A DNA stretch of 64,000 nt from Halopseudomonas yangmingensis (lineage in GTDB: Bacteria > Pseudomonadota > Gammaproteobacteria > Pseudomonadales > Pseudomonadaceae), in the NCBI RefSeq assembly GCF_900114825.1, contig NZ_FOUI01000007.1, positions 62,001-126,000 on the forward strand, read 5' to 3'. The notes under the pieces were generated by a model. It searched no databases and was not told the origin of the DNA. It was given only the letters and a program-made list of their open reading frames with translations. The translations under genes were made by a program, and so were the position numbers. Of the stretch, positions 25,821-35,023 are shown piece by piece; within the stretch, counting starts at the first letter, position 1; each line of letters begins with the position of its first letter.

Positions 25821-27509
25821 ATGCAAGAGAATTTCTGGAAGGACAAGTATCCGGCCGGCGTACCCACGGAAATCAATCCGGACCAGTACCCCAACATCCT
25901 CGCGGTACTGCGCGAATCCTGCAAAAAATTCGCCAGCAAGCCGGCCTTCAGCAATATGGGCAAAACCCTTACCTACGCTGAACTCTATACCCTGTCCGGC
26001 CAGTTCGCCGCCTACCTGCAGAAACACTCCGGCCTGCAACCGGGTGACCGCATTGCGGTGCAGATGCCCAACGTCCTGCAGTACCCGATCGTGGTTTTCG
26101 GTGCCATGCGTGCCGGCTATGTGGTGGTCAACACCAACCCGCTGTACACCGCCCGGGAAATGGAACACCAGTTCAATGATTCCGGCGCCAAGGCGCTGGT
26201 GTGTCTGGCCAACATGGCCCACCTGGCCCAGGACGTAGTGCCGAAAACCGGCGTCAAGCAGGTGATCGTTACTGAAGTCGGCGACATGCTGCCGCCGCTC
26301 AAGCGTCTGCTGGTCAATACTGTGGTCAAGCATGTGAAGAAGATGGTGCCGGCCTACAACATCCCCGGCATGGTCAAGTTCAACGATGCCATGGCCAAGG
26401 GCAAAGGTCTGTCGCTGCAGGAAGCCAACCCGGTCAGCGAAGATATCGCCGTACTGCAATACACCGGCGGCACTACCGGTGTGGCCAAGGGTGCCATGCT
26501 GACCCACCGCAATCTGGTCTCCAATATGCTGCAGGCCAAGGCAATGATGGGCAACAACATCAAGGATGGTGAGGAGGTGCTGATCTGCCCGCTGCCTCTC
26601 TATCACATCTATGCCTTCACCTTCCATTGCATGGCGATGATGATCAGCGGTAACCACAACATTCTGATTACCAATCCACGTGACATTCCGGCCTTCGTCA
26701 AAGAACTGGGCAACTATCGCTTCACCGGTTTTGTCGGGCTGAACACCCTGTTTGTCGCCCTGTGCAACGATGCCGAATTCCACAAGCTGGACTTCAGCAA
26801 CTTCAAGGTCACCCTGTCTGGCGGCATGGCCCTGCAGCTGGCTACCGCCGAGCGCTGGGAACAGGTTACCGGCTGCAAGATCTGTGAAGGTTACGGCATG
26901 ACCGAAACCAGCCCGCTGGCCACGGTGAATCCGATTGACAACATCCAGCTGGGCACCATCGGCATTCCGGTATCTTCAACCTTGTGCAAGGTGATCGACG
27001 ACGACGGTAATGAGTTGCCGCTTGGCGAGCGTGGTGAGCTATGTGTCAAGGGTCCGCAGATCATGAAGGGCTACTGGCAGCGCCAGGAGGCCACCGACGA
27101 AATCCTTGATGCCGAGGGCTGGCTGCGTACCGGTGATATTGCGGTGATTCAGGAAGACGGTTACCTGCGCATTGTTGACCGCAAGAAGGACATGATTCTG
27201 GTGTCCGGCTTCAACGTCTACCCGAACGAGCTGGAAGACGTGATGGCGACCCTGCGGGGCGTGCTGCAGTGCGCTGCCATCGGTGTGCCGGACGAGAAGT
27301 CCGGCGAGGCGATCAAGGTGTTCCTGGTCAAGGCTCCAGGCAGCGAACTGAGCACCGAGCAAGTCAAGGAGCACATGCGCAGCAACCTGACCGGCTACAA
27401 GGTGCCGCGTTATGTTGAGTTTCGCGAGGCGCTGCCGACCACCAACGTCGGCAAGATCCTGCGCCGCGAGCTGCGCGACGAGGAGTTGAAGAAGCTGGCA
27501 GCCAAGTAA
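25821..27509 (+). CDS. fadD: Long-chain fatty-acid-CoA ligase, second of two tandem copies
   Basis: The 562-residue paralogue of the preceding ligase is near-identical in many blocks: DRIAVQMPNVLQYPIVVFGA (~80-99), YTGGTTGVAKGAMLTHRN, EGYGMTETSP, VKGPQIMKGYWQR, and the C-terminal catalytic Lys in VGKILRRELRDEE. Residues around the acyl tunnel differ: LSGGMALQLATAERW here versus NSGGTALVKATAERW in the first copy. This could reflect chain-length preference. The ATG at 25821 has AGGAG 9 bp upstream. It is followed by its own terminator. Confidence 0.95.
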   Translation: MQENFWKDKYPAGVPTEINPDQYPNILAVLRESCKKFASKPAFSNMGKTLTYAELYTLSGQFAAYLQKHSGLQPGDRIAVQMPNVLQYPIVVFGAMRAGYVVVNTNPLYTAREMEHQFNDSGAKALVCLANMAHLAQDVVPKTGVKQVIVTEVGDMLPPLKRLLVNTVVKHVKKMVPAYNIPGMVKFNDAMAKGKGLSLQEANPVSEDIAVLQYTGGTTGVAKGAMLTHRNLVSNMLQAKAMMGNNIKDGEEVLICPLPLYHIYAFTFHCMAMMISGNHNILITNPRDIPAFVKELGNYRFTGFVGLNTLFVALCNDAEFHKLDFSNFKVTLSGGMALQLATAERWEQVTGCKICEGYGMTETSPLATVNPIDNIQLGTIGIPVSSTLCKVIDDDGNELPLGERGELCVKGPQIMKGYWQRQEATDEILDAEGWLRTGDIAVIQEDGYLRIVDRKKDMILVSGFNVYPNELEDVMATLRGVLQCAAIGVPDEKSGEAIKVFLVKAPGSELSTEQVKEHMRSNLTGYKVPRYVEFREALPTTNVGKILRRELRDEELKKLAAK

Positions 27510-27536
27510 CACGGCACAGGCTTTTCTGCGACAATG

Positions 27537-27569
27537 CACCCCGCCCGGGCAACCCGGGCGGGGTGTTTT
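27537..27569 (+). terminator. Intrinsic terminator of the second fadD
   Basis: CACCCCGCCCGGG and CCCGGGCGGGGTG form a 13-bp perfect stem around CAA, followed by TTTTC. It lies 27 bp after the stop codon. Confidence 0.93.
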
Positions 27570-27588
27570 CATTGTGGATGGATAATGC

Positions 27589-30500
27589 ATGGGCGATCTG
27601 CGGCAACTTGCCAGTAATCTTGATCAGGCGATGGCCGCTGACCGTCATCGCTTGCGCCGCCAGTTGCAGCAACTCGGCCAACAGCCGGATGCGCAAAAGC
27701 TGGAGCAGTGGTTGCAGCGCTTCCAGCGCTCCGCAGCACGGGTGACACAGCGCCGGGCCAGCGTGCCGTCGATCCGTTATGACGATAATCTGCCGATTGC
27801 CGCGCGGCGCGAGGAAATACGCAAGGCGATTGCCGAACACCAGGTGGTGGTGATCGCCGGTGAAACCGGCTCGGGCAAGACCACCCAGTTGCCGAAGATC
27901 TGTCTGGAGCTGGGGCGCGGTGCGCATGGCCTGATTGGTCATACCCAGCCGCGCCGGCTGGCGGCACGCAGCGTTGCCAGCCGGGTGGCCGAGGAGCTGG
28001 GCAGCAGTCTGGGCGAGCTGGTCGGCTACCAGGTGCGCTTTACCGACCAGAGCAACGAAAACACCCTGGTCAAGCTGATGACCGACGGCATCCTGCTGGC
28101 CGAAACCCAGCATGACCGTTTCCTTGAGCGCTACGACACCCTGATCATCGACGAGGCCCACGAGCGCAGTCTGAATATCGACTTCCTGCTGGGTTACCTG
28201 AATACCATCCTCGACAAGCGCCCGGACCTGAAGCTGATCATTACTTCGGCGACCATTGATCTGGAGCGCTTTTCCGCACACTTCAACGATGCGCCGATTA
28301 TCGAGGTGTCCGGGCGTACCTATCCGGTGGATGTCTGGTACCGGCCACTGGGTGCCGAGCTGGACGAGGAGGGCAACCGGGTCGAGGAAGACCTGTCGAT
28401 TGATCAGGGCATAGTGGCTGCGTTGCGCGAGCTGGAGCAGCATGAGCGTGCCGCCGGCAAGGGGCCGGGAGATGCGCTGGTGTTCCTGCCCGGTGAACGC
28501 GAGATCCGCGATACCGCAGAATATCTGCGCAAGGCCAACCTGAAACACACCGAAATTCTGCCGCTGTATGCGCGGCTGTCGGTCAGTGAGCAGCAGAAGA
28601 TTTTTGCCCCGCATGCCGGGCGCCGGGTGGTGCTGGCGACCAACGTCGCGGAAACCTCGCTGACGGTACCCGGGATTGCCTATGTGATTGATCCCGGCGA
28701 GGCGCGTATCAGCCGCTACAGTCCGCGCTCCAAGGTGCAGCGGCTGCCGGTCGAGGCGGTATCCCAGGCCAGTGCCAACCAGCGCAAGGGGCGTTGCGGC
28801 CGGGTCGCAGCGGGCATCTGCGTGCGCCTGTATACCGAGGAGGATTTCAACGCGCGGCCGGCCTTTACCGACCCGGAGATACTGCGCACCAACCTCGCCG
28901 CAGTGATCCTGCAGATGCTGCACCTGCGCCTTGGGCGTATCGAGGATTTCCCGTTTATCGAGCCGCCGGATGGTCGGGCGATCAGCGATGGTTTCACCCT
29001 GCTGCAGGAACTCGGGGCGGTGGACCGCGCCGGACAGATCAGCGAGATCGGTCGTCAGCTGGCGCGCCTGCCGGTGGATCCGCGTATCGGTCGCATGCTG
29101 ATCGAGGCCAGCCGGCTGAACAGTCTGGATGAGGTGCTGATCATCGCCAGCGCGCTGGCGGTGCAGGATCCTCGCGAACGTCCGGTGGAGCGCCAGCAGG
29201 CCGCCGATCAGGCACATGCGCAATGGAAGGATGACAGCTCGGATTTCGCTGCCTTTATCAACCTCTGGCGCGGCTTTGAGGAGCAGCGTCAGGCGCTGAC
29301 GCAGGGCCAGCTGCGCAGCTGGTGCCGGCGTCAGTTCCTGAATTACCTGCGGCTGCGCGAGTGGCGTGAAACCCACCGCCAGTTGCTGCTGACCTGCCGT
29401 GATCTGGGGTTACAGATCAACCGCGAGCCGGCGGGCTACGATGCGCTGCACCAGGCCCTGCTGGCCGGCCTGCTCAGCCAGGTCGGCAACAAGACCGAGG
29501 AAGGGGACTACATGGGTGCGCGGCAGCGGCGCTTTATGCTGCATCCATCCTCGGCGCTGGCGAAGAAGCGCCCGCCGTGGGTGATGGTCGCCGAACTCAC
29601 CGAAACCCGTCGGCTTTACGGACGGCTGGCGGCGAAGATCGACCCGCAGTGGGTCGAGCCGCTGGCCGCACATCTGGTCAAGACCAGCCACAGCGAGCCG
29701 CACTGGGAGAAGAAGCGTGGTCAGGTGGTGGCCTTTGAACAGGTCAGCCTGTACGGGCTGATCGTGGTGCCGAAGCGGAAGGTACATTTCGGCCCGATCG
29801 ATCCGCCGGCGGCGCGCGAAATTTTCATTCGCCGGGCACTGGTGGATGGCGAATGGCATGGCCGGGCAGCCTTCAATCAGGCCAACCGGAAACTGCTGGC
29901 CGAGCTGGATGAGCTCGAGGCCAAGGCCCGCCGCCGCGACATTCTGGTGGATGACGAGACGCTGTTCCGCTATTTCGATGCGCGGATTCCGGCGGACATC
30001 TATCAGCTGGCCAGCTTCGAGCGCTGGCTGAAAAAGGCCAGCCAGAGTCAGCCGGCCTTGTTGCATATGACCCGCGAAGATCTGCTGCAACGCGACGCCG
30101 GGGAGGTGACCGGCGAGCAGTATCCGGATCTGTGGCGCTGGCAGCAGGTGGCGCTGCCGCTCAGTTACCACTTCGAGCCGAATCACCCGGCGGATGGCGT
30201 GACCCTGCGGGTGCCGGCGGCGCTGCTGCGCCAGTTGCCTGTCGAGCGGCTGGACTGGCTGGTGCCGGGTCTGTTGTTCGACAAGTGCGTGGCACTGGTG
30301 CGTGGCCTGCCCAAGGCGCTGCGCAAGAACTTCGTGCCGGTGCCGGACTTTGTGCGTGCCGCGCTGGAGCGCATGCCCTTTGCCCAGGGCAGTCTGACCG
30401 AGACGCTTGGTCGCGAGTTGTTGCGCATGACCGGGGTGCGGATTGCCGACGAGGCCTGGGCCGATGTCGAACTGGAGCCGCACCTGCTGATGCGCATTGA

Positions 30501-31476
30501 GGTGCTGGATGCCGAGGGCAAGGTGATTACCGCCGGGCGTGATCATGCGGCGCTGTGTGCCGAGATGGCCGGGCGCCCGCTACCGGCGGCAGCCAGCTTG
30601 ACAGTTGAGCCGCAGGCCGCTGCCGGCGTGCCCGGCGACTATGCGCTGGACGAACAGGTAACCCGCCAGCAGGCCGGGATCGCGGTGAACTTCTGGCCGG
30701 CCTGGGTGGAGCAGGGCGAGGCGGTGGTTGAGCAGTTGTTTGATACCCCGGCCCAGGCCCTGCAAGCCCACCGTCAGGGGGTGCAGCGGCTGATCCTGCA
30801 ACGGCTGAATGAACAGGCGCGCTATTTGCGGCAGAAACTTCCGGCGATCCGCGATGCGGCCATTTACTACCGTGAGTTTGGCAGTCAGGCAGAGTTGCTG
30901 GATGACCTGCTGCTGGCCGCCATCGATCGCGCCTTTCTGGCTTCAGCCGATCTGCCGCGTGATCCGCAGACCCTGACCGCCTGCATCGAGGCCGGTCGCG
31001 GTGACTGGGTGGCGGTGGCCGAGCGCCTGGCCGCCGAGGTGCTGGCGATCCTCAAGGCCTGGCATGCGCTGCAGAAGCGTCTGAAAGGACGAATTGACCT
31101 GAGCTGGGCACTGGCGCTAAATGATGTGCGCGAACAACTGGTCGGGCTGGTGTTCAAGGGCTTTGTGCGGCAGGTGCCGGGGCAATGGCTGGCCCAGTAT
31201 CCACGTTATCTGTCGGCGCTTGAACAGCGGCTGGACAAGCTGTCCGGTCAGTTGCAGCGTGACCGGGTCTGGACCGACGAGCTGCAGCAGTTGAGCCGCC
31301 AGTACCGCGACCGTGCCCGGCGTATGCAGCAGGAGGGGCGGGTTGATCCGCGCCTGGAGGAATGGCGCTGGATGCTTGAGGAATACCGGGTGTCACTGTT
31401 TGCCCAGCAACTGGGTACGCGGATGCCGGTGTCGGCCAAGCGGCTGGGCAAACTCTGGCAGGAGATGGCTGGCTGA
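27589..31476 (+). CDS. hrpA: DEAH-box ATP-dependent RNA helicase HrpA
   Basis: The 1295-residue helicase resolves collided or stalled ribosomes in E. coli. Motif I is GETGSGKT (91-98), DEAH is at 188-191 (LIIDEAHERSLNIDF), SAT is ITSATIDLERF, and motif VI is QRKGRCGRV. After the helicase core comes the HA2/OB-fold part and a long C-terminal HrpA-specific region (DUF3418), typical of the ~1300-residue family. A lone gene behind the fadD terminator and a short leader. The ribosome-binding site is weak (GGATGGATA), so the start at 27589 is likely but not certain. Confidence 0.96.
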   Translation: MGDLRQLASNLDQAMAADRHRLRRQLQQLGQQPDAQKLEQWLQRFQRSAARVTQRRASVPSIRYDDNLPIAARREEIRKAIAEHQVVVIAGETGSGKTTQLPKICLELGRGAHGLIGHTQPRRLAARSVASRVAEELGSSLGELVGYQVRFTDQSNENTLVKLMTDGILLAETQHDRFLERYDTLIIDEAHERSLNIDFLLGYLNTILDKRPDLKLIITSATIDLERFSAHFNDAPIIEVSGRTYPVDVWYRPLGAELDEEGNRVEEDLSIDQGIVAALRELEQHERAAGKGPGDALVFLPGEREIRDTAEYLRKANLKHTEILPLYARLSVSEQQKIFAPHAGRRVVLATNVAETSLTVPGIAYVIDPGEARISRYSPRSKVQRLPVEAVSQASANQRKGRCGRVAAGICVRLYTEEDFNARPAFTDPEILRTNLAAVILQMLHLRLGRIEDFPFIEPPDGRAISDGFTLLQELGAVDRAGQISEIGRQLARLPVDPRIGRMLIEASRLNSLDEVLIIASALAVQDPRERPVERQQAADQAHAQWKDDSSDFAAFINLWRGFEEQRQALTQGQLRSWCRRQFLNYLRLREWRETHRQLLLTCRDLGLQINREPAGYDALHQALLAGLLSQVGNKTEEGDYMGARQRRFMLHPSSALAKKRPPWVMVAELTETRRLYGRLAAKIDPQWVEPLAAHLVKTSHSEPHWEKKRGQVVAFEQVSLYGLIVVPKRKVHFGPIDPPAAREIFIRRALVDGEWHGRAAFNQANRKLLAELDELEAKARRRDILVDDETLFRYFDARIPADIYQLASFERWLKKASQSQPALLHMTREDLLQRDAGEVTGEQYPDLWRWQQVALPLSYHFEPNHPADGVTLRVPAALLRQLPVERLDWLVPGLLFDKCVALVRGLPKALRKNFVPVPDFVRAALERMPFAQGSLTETLGRELLRMTGVRIADEAWADVELEPHLLMRIEVLDAEGKVITAGRDHAALCAEMAGRPLPAAASLTVEPQAAAGVPGDYALDEQVTRQQAGIAVNFWPAWVEQGEAVVEQLFDTPAQALQAHRQGVQRLILQRLNEQARYLRQKLPAIRDAAIYYREFGSQAELLDDLLLAAIDRAFLASADLPRDPQTLTACIEAGRGDWVAVAERLAAEVLAILKAWHALQKRLKGRIDLSWALALNDVREQLVGLVFKGFVRQVPGQWLAQYPRYLSALEQRLDKLSGQLQRDRVWTDELQQLSRQYRDRARRMQQEGRVDPRLEEWRWMLEEYRVSLFAQQLGTRMPVSAKRLGKLWQEMAG

Positions 31477-31636
31477 GCGTGGCGCATGTTGGTGCGTGGC
31501 GGTATGATGACAGCCCTATGAAACCTGTGCGTGCATGTGACCGGCCGCCTCTGCGGTCGTCTCACGGGTATTGCCCGATGCATCCGGTTGCCGGCAGGGC
31601 CGGCGCCCATATCCAACAGACAGCAGGGGATCGAAC

Positions 31637-32758
31637 GTGCACAACGTCGTGATCAGTGGTACCGGCCTCTATACACCACCCAACAGCATCAGCAATGAAG
31701 AACTGGTGGAAAGCTTCAATGCCTTTGTCGAGGCGCACAATCGTGAGAATGCCGACGCCATCGCCGCCGGTGAGATTGAAGCGCTGGCGCCCTCCAGCAC
31801 CGAATTTATCGAAAAGGCCTCCGGCATCAAGAGCCGTTTCGTGGTGAACAAGAGCGGCATCCTCGACATTCAGCGCATGGTTCCGGATATCCCCGAGCGC
31901 AGCAACGACGAGTGGTCGGTATTTTGCGAGATGGCAGTGAAGGCCGCTACCGAGGCGCTGCAGCGCGCCGGGCGTACGGCGGCGGATATCGACGGGGTGA
32001 TCGTGGCCTGCTCCAACCTGCAGCGCGCCTACCCGGCGATTGCCGTGGAAGTGCAGGAGGCGCTGGGTATCGAGGGCTTTGGTTTCGACATGAACGTGGC
32101 CTGCTCCTCGGCTACCTTCGGCATTCAGGTGGCCGCCAACAGCGTGCAGCTGGGCCAGGCCCGGGCGGTGCTGATGGTCAACCCGGAAATCTGCACTGGC
32201 CACATGAACTTCCGTGACCGCGACAGCCACTTTATCTTTGGCGATGCCTGCACCGCCGTGATTGTTGAGCGCGCCGACCTGGCGGTGTCCAAATACCAGT
32301 TCGATATTGTCGGCACCAAGCTGTTGACCAAGTTCTCCAACAATATCCGCAACAACTTCGGCTTCCTTAATCGTTGCGATCCCAGCGGGGTGGGCGCACC
32401 GGACAAGCTGTTTGTGCAGCAGGGCCGCAAGGTGTTCAAGGATGTCTGCCCTATGGTTGCCGAACTGATTGGCGCGCACCTGCAGGAACACCAGTTGCCG
32501 GTACCCGAGGTGCGGCGTTTCTGGCTGCACCAGGCCAACCTGAACATGAACATGCTGATTGCGCGCAAGCTGTTTGGCCGTGACCCGACCGCCGATGAGG
32601 CACCAGTGGTGCTGGACCAGTATGCCAACACCAGTTCGGCCGGCTCGATCATTGCCTTCCACAAGCACCAGGACGACCTGCCGTCCGGCAGCCTCGGGGT
32701 GATCTGCTCCTTCGGTGCCGGCTACTCGATCGGCAGTGTGCTGGTACGCAAGCGCTGA
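31637..32758 (+). CDS. KAS III-like beta-ketoacyl-ACP synthase (PA3286-type)
   Basis: The 373-residue thiolase-fold condensing enzyme has the KAS III triad Cys156 (NVACSSATFG), His298 (WLHQANLN) and Asn331 (YANTSSAGS). It is longer than FabH (~320), with an insertion at ~30-60. P. aeruginosa PA3286 condenses medium-chain acyl-CoA, made by beta-oxidation, with malonyl-ACP and so feeds fatty-acid synthesis; by this likeness and the fadD/fadB neighbours the same role is inferred. The GTG at 31637 has AGGGG 8 bp upstream. A terminator follows. Confidence 0.92.
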   Translation: MHNVVISGTGLYTPPNSISNEELVESFNAFVEAHNRENADAIAAGEIEALAPSSTEFIEKASGIKSRFVVNKSGILDIQRMVPDIPERSNDEWSVFCEMAVKAATEALQRAGRTAADIDGVIVACSNLQRAYPAIAVEVQEALGIEGFGFDMNVACSSATFGIQVAANSVQLGQARAVLMVNPEICTGHMNFRDRDSHFIFGDACTAVIVERADLAVSKYQFDIVGTKLLTKFSNNIRNNFGFLNRCDPSGVGAPDKLFVQQGRKVFKDVCPMVAELIGAHLQEHQLPVPEVRRFWLHQANLNMNMLIARKLFGRDPTADEAPVVLDQYANTSSAGSIIAFHKHQDDLPSGSLGVICSFGAGYSIGSVLVRKR

Positions 32759-32776
32759 GATGCGGCTTGATCTGAC

Positions 32777-32803
32777 ACAACGCCCGGCCAGTCCGGGCGT
32801 TGT
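32777..32803 (+). terminator. Terminator after the KAS III-like gene
   Basis: ACAACGCCCGG and CCGGGCGTTGT form an 11-bp perfect stem around CCAGT, followed by a T-rich TTTCTGCTGTTTC stretch. It lies 19 bp after the stop. Confidence 0.8.
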
Positions 32804-32887
32804 TGTTTCTGCTGTTTCTGATGTCAATTTGTTGTATGGCGCGAGACCTTCTGGCATGCAGGTTTCGGTAAATTCGTAAAAGTTCCC

Positions 32888-32927
32888 CTGTCATCAAACC
32901 TTCATCAGCCTGCAACCGAGCTGAAAT
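32888..32927 (+). promoter_or_regulatory. Pho-box-like array upstream of the porin gene
   Basis: Four 7-base elements are spaced exactly 11 bp apart: CTGTCAT (32888), CCTTCAT (32899), CTGCAAC (32910) and CTGAAAT (32921). PhoB binds direct repeats of CTGTCAT separated by 4 bp. The first element matches fully; the other three match at 5 of 7 bases each. The array ends 100 bp before the porin start. This suggests induction under phosphate limitation; no clear -10 could be identified. Confidence 0.5.
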
Positions 32928-33027
32928 GACCCGCTGACAAGATTCCCTCAACACCGGGCTGGCACCTCCGCCAGCGTCAACGTGTTGCACCACTGTCAAC
33001 GCATAACCAAAACTGAGGGAAGACTCA

Positions 33028-34089
33028 ATGACACTGCACAAGCATTTCGCCGGATTTGCCCTGACTGCCCTGGCTGCAGCCATCCCCGCTGTCGCCATGG
33101 CTGACGTGAGCATCTATGGCCGTGCCCATGTTTCCGTGGATTTTCTGGATGACGGTGCCGATTACTCCGAAACCAACCTGTCCAGCAACTCTTCCCGTCT
33201 GGGTTTCAAGGGCAGCCATGAAATCAACCCGAATCTGACTGCATTCTTCCAGATCGAGCAGCAGATCAACTTTTCCTCGGGTGAATCCGACTCCAGCAGC
33301 ACCAACTTTGCCACCCGCGACACCTTTGTCGGCCTGAAAGGTGGTTTCGGCTCGGTGCAGATGGGCCGTTTCGACAGTCCGTTCAAGGCTGCCCGCGGCC
33401 CGGCCAACCTGTTCGGTGACCAGCTGGGTGACATGCGCAACCTGACCCGTGTTGGCAATGCGCGCTTCGACGAGCGTTATGACAACACCATCGAATACAC
33501 CACGCCGAGCATCAACGGCTTCTCCGGCAAGCTGGGCTATTCGGTACATGAAACCACCGTGGCTGGCGAGGACCTGGATACCGACACCCTGAGCCTGTCG
33601 CTGAACTACGCCGGGTCGGCGCTGGAAGCCGCTCTGGCCTATGAGAAGGCTGAGGAAGATACCGGTCGTGGCGAGCGTGACGGTATCCGTTTTGCTGCGG
33701 GCTACAAGGTGACTGATGCGTTCAAGGCGGTGGCCTTCTACCAGACGGTTGATTACAAGAATGCTGCCGTTACCGATGCAGTGCGTGATCAGCTGACCTC
33801 CGACACCTACGGTCTGGGTGGCGAGTTCAAGGTCGGTGCCAATACTGCCCTGAAGGCCATGTGGATGACCCGCGATGCCGATGCCGACAATTACGATAGC
33901 GACATGTGGGTGGTGGGCGTCGAGCACAAGCTGGACAAGGCTGTGCGTGTGTATGCCAACTACGCGGTGGTCGACAACGATGACAACGCACGTCTGACGC
34001 CCTGGACCCAGGCCCGTTCGGCTACCCCGGGCGGTGCCTTCGGCGAGAAGGCCAGTGGTCTCAGCGTAGGTCTGCGTTACGACTTCTGA
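33028..34089 (+). CDS. Gram-negative general porin (OmpC-type beta-barrel)
   Basis: The 353-residue outer-membrane protein has a signal peptide (~1-25, AVAMA-DVS) followed by DVSIYGRAHVSVDF. The body shows alternating beta-strand pattern with GFKGSHEINPNLTAFFQIEQQI and GLKGGFGSVQMGRFDSP, a Gram_neg_porin signature. It ends in YDF, the C-terminal Phe needed for Bam insertion. It belongs to the trimeric 16-strand group and not to the OprP/OprO family. GAGGGAAG lies 8 bp before the start. A Pho-box-like array precedes it, so it may be the phosphate-starvation porin, a PhoE analogue. Confidence 0.92.
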   Translation: MTLHKHFAGFALTALAAAIPAVAMADVSIYGRAHVSVDFLDDGADYSETNLSSNSSRLGFKGSHEINPNLTAFFQIEQQINFSSGESDSSSTNFATRDTFVGLKGGFGSVQMGRFDSPFKAARGPANLFGDQLGDMRNLTRVGNARFDERYDNTIEYTTPSINGFSGKLGYSVHETTVAGEDLDTDTLSLSLNYAGSALEAALAYEKAEEDTGRGERDGIRFAAGYKVTDAFKAVAFYQTVDYKNAAVTDAVRDQLTSDTYGLGGEFKVGANTALKAMWMTRDADADNYDSDMWVVGVEHKLDKAVRVYANYAVVDNDDNARLTPWTQARSATPGGAFGEKASGLSVGLRYDF

Positions 34090-34114
34090 TCCGCCGCAGA
34101 TCAGCAGCAAGCAA

Positions 34115-34147
34115 GGCCGGACTGTTCTCTAGAACAGTCCGGCTTTG
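34115..34147 (+). terminator. Intrinsic terminator after the porin
   Basis: GCCGGACTGTTC and GAACAGTCCGGC form a 12-bp perfect stem around TCTA, followed by TTTG. It lies 26 bp after the porin stop. Confidence 0.88.
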
Positions 34148-34246
34148 TCATCAAAGTGCAATGCAATCGTCCTAGCCTTGTCTTCCAGCGGTCATCCACT
34201 GATGGCCGGGTTGTTACCTGTTACCTCCATACTGCTCGGAGTCGCC

Positions 34247-34960
34247 ATGCGCCTAGTCATCTGTCTTGCTGCTGTAGCCCTGTTGTCTGCCTGTGCCCAG
34301 CCGGCACCGGTCAAACTCTACAGTGGTGCCGAACTGTCACCCTCGCAGTTGCTGGTGGTGGAAATGCCCAACACCCTCGAGGTGCTCAACATCAACGGCC
34401 AGCCGGCACCGGCGGCCAACAGCATGATCGGCAACAGTACTCGCCAGCTGCACCTGCAGCCAGGTGAATACCGGGTGAATGCCTATTACGAGAATGTCTA
34501 CGATATTGCTGGCGGGCTGAGCAGCGAGGTGGTGCGCAGTCGCAGTGCCACGTTCAAGATTGACGGACGGGCCGGTGAAACCTGGCGCCTGGAGTTTGAT
34601 GCGCCGCGCAATGTGACTGAAGCCCGTGAACTGCGCAACCAGTTTGCCGGTTGGGCGGTGAATGCGCGCAGTGGTGAGCGCGTGCCGACTGAGCCGGGTC
34701 CGGCCTATGTGTCGATGCTCGGGCAATTGCTTGGCACTGGCGGCACCGCAGTGACTGCTGACAGCTCGATTGCGCCGCTGGGCAGTCAGGTAGCTCCGTC
34801 GGTTGCTTCTGCTTCAGCCATGCCTGCTGCCTCGCAGATGGCTGCGCAAACCCTGCCGCACAATGATGCCACCTTTACCACACTGCAGCAGATCTGGCTG
34901 CTGCTCGGCAGCGACAGCCGTAAAGCGTTCCTTGAGTGGGCTGCGGGACAGGGTCAATAA
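34247..34960 (+). CDS. Lipoprotein with a DUF2057-like domain, function unknown
   Basis: The 237-residue protein has a lipoprotein signal ending in LLSAC (Cys16 as the lipid site). The mature part has a beta-rich block: LLVVEMPNTLEVLNINGQPA, then LHLQPGEYRVNAYYENVYD, resembling DUF2057 (YccT-like) proteins. A Ser/Ala-rich linker (~165-200) and a short helical C-terminus follow. The ATG at 34247 is preferred because GGAG lies 6 bp upstream and a lipobox follows; an in-frame TTG-type extension to 34145 overlaps the porin terminator. Role unknown; probably an outer-membrane lipoprotein, since Ala follows Cys. Confidence 0.8.
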   Translation: MRLVICLAAVALLSACAQPAPVKLYSGAELSPSQLLVVEMPNTLEVLNINGQPAPAANSMIGNSTRQLHLQPGEYRVNAYYENVYDIAGGLSSEVVRSRSATFKIDGRAGETWRLEFDAPRNVTEARELRNQFAGWAVNARSGERVPTEPGPAYVSMLGQLLGTGGTAVTADSSIAPLGSQVAPSVASASAMPAASQMAAQTLPHNDATFTTLQQIWLLLGSDSRKAFLEWAAGQGQ

Positions 34961-35001
34961 ACACAAAGGCGCCCCTGTGGGCGCCTGACAGTGCTGCTCC
35001 T

Positions 35002-35023
35002 GGCCCCGCGAGGGGCCTTTTTT
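35002..35023 (+). terminator. Intrinsic terminator of the lipoprotein gene
   Basis: GGCCCC-GCGA-GGGGCC followed by TTTTTT. The last two T's overlap the stop codon of the leftward cyclophilin gene. A second hairpin, AGGCGCCC-CTGT-GGGCGCCT at 34967-34986, precedes it without a T-run. Confidence 0.85.
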
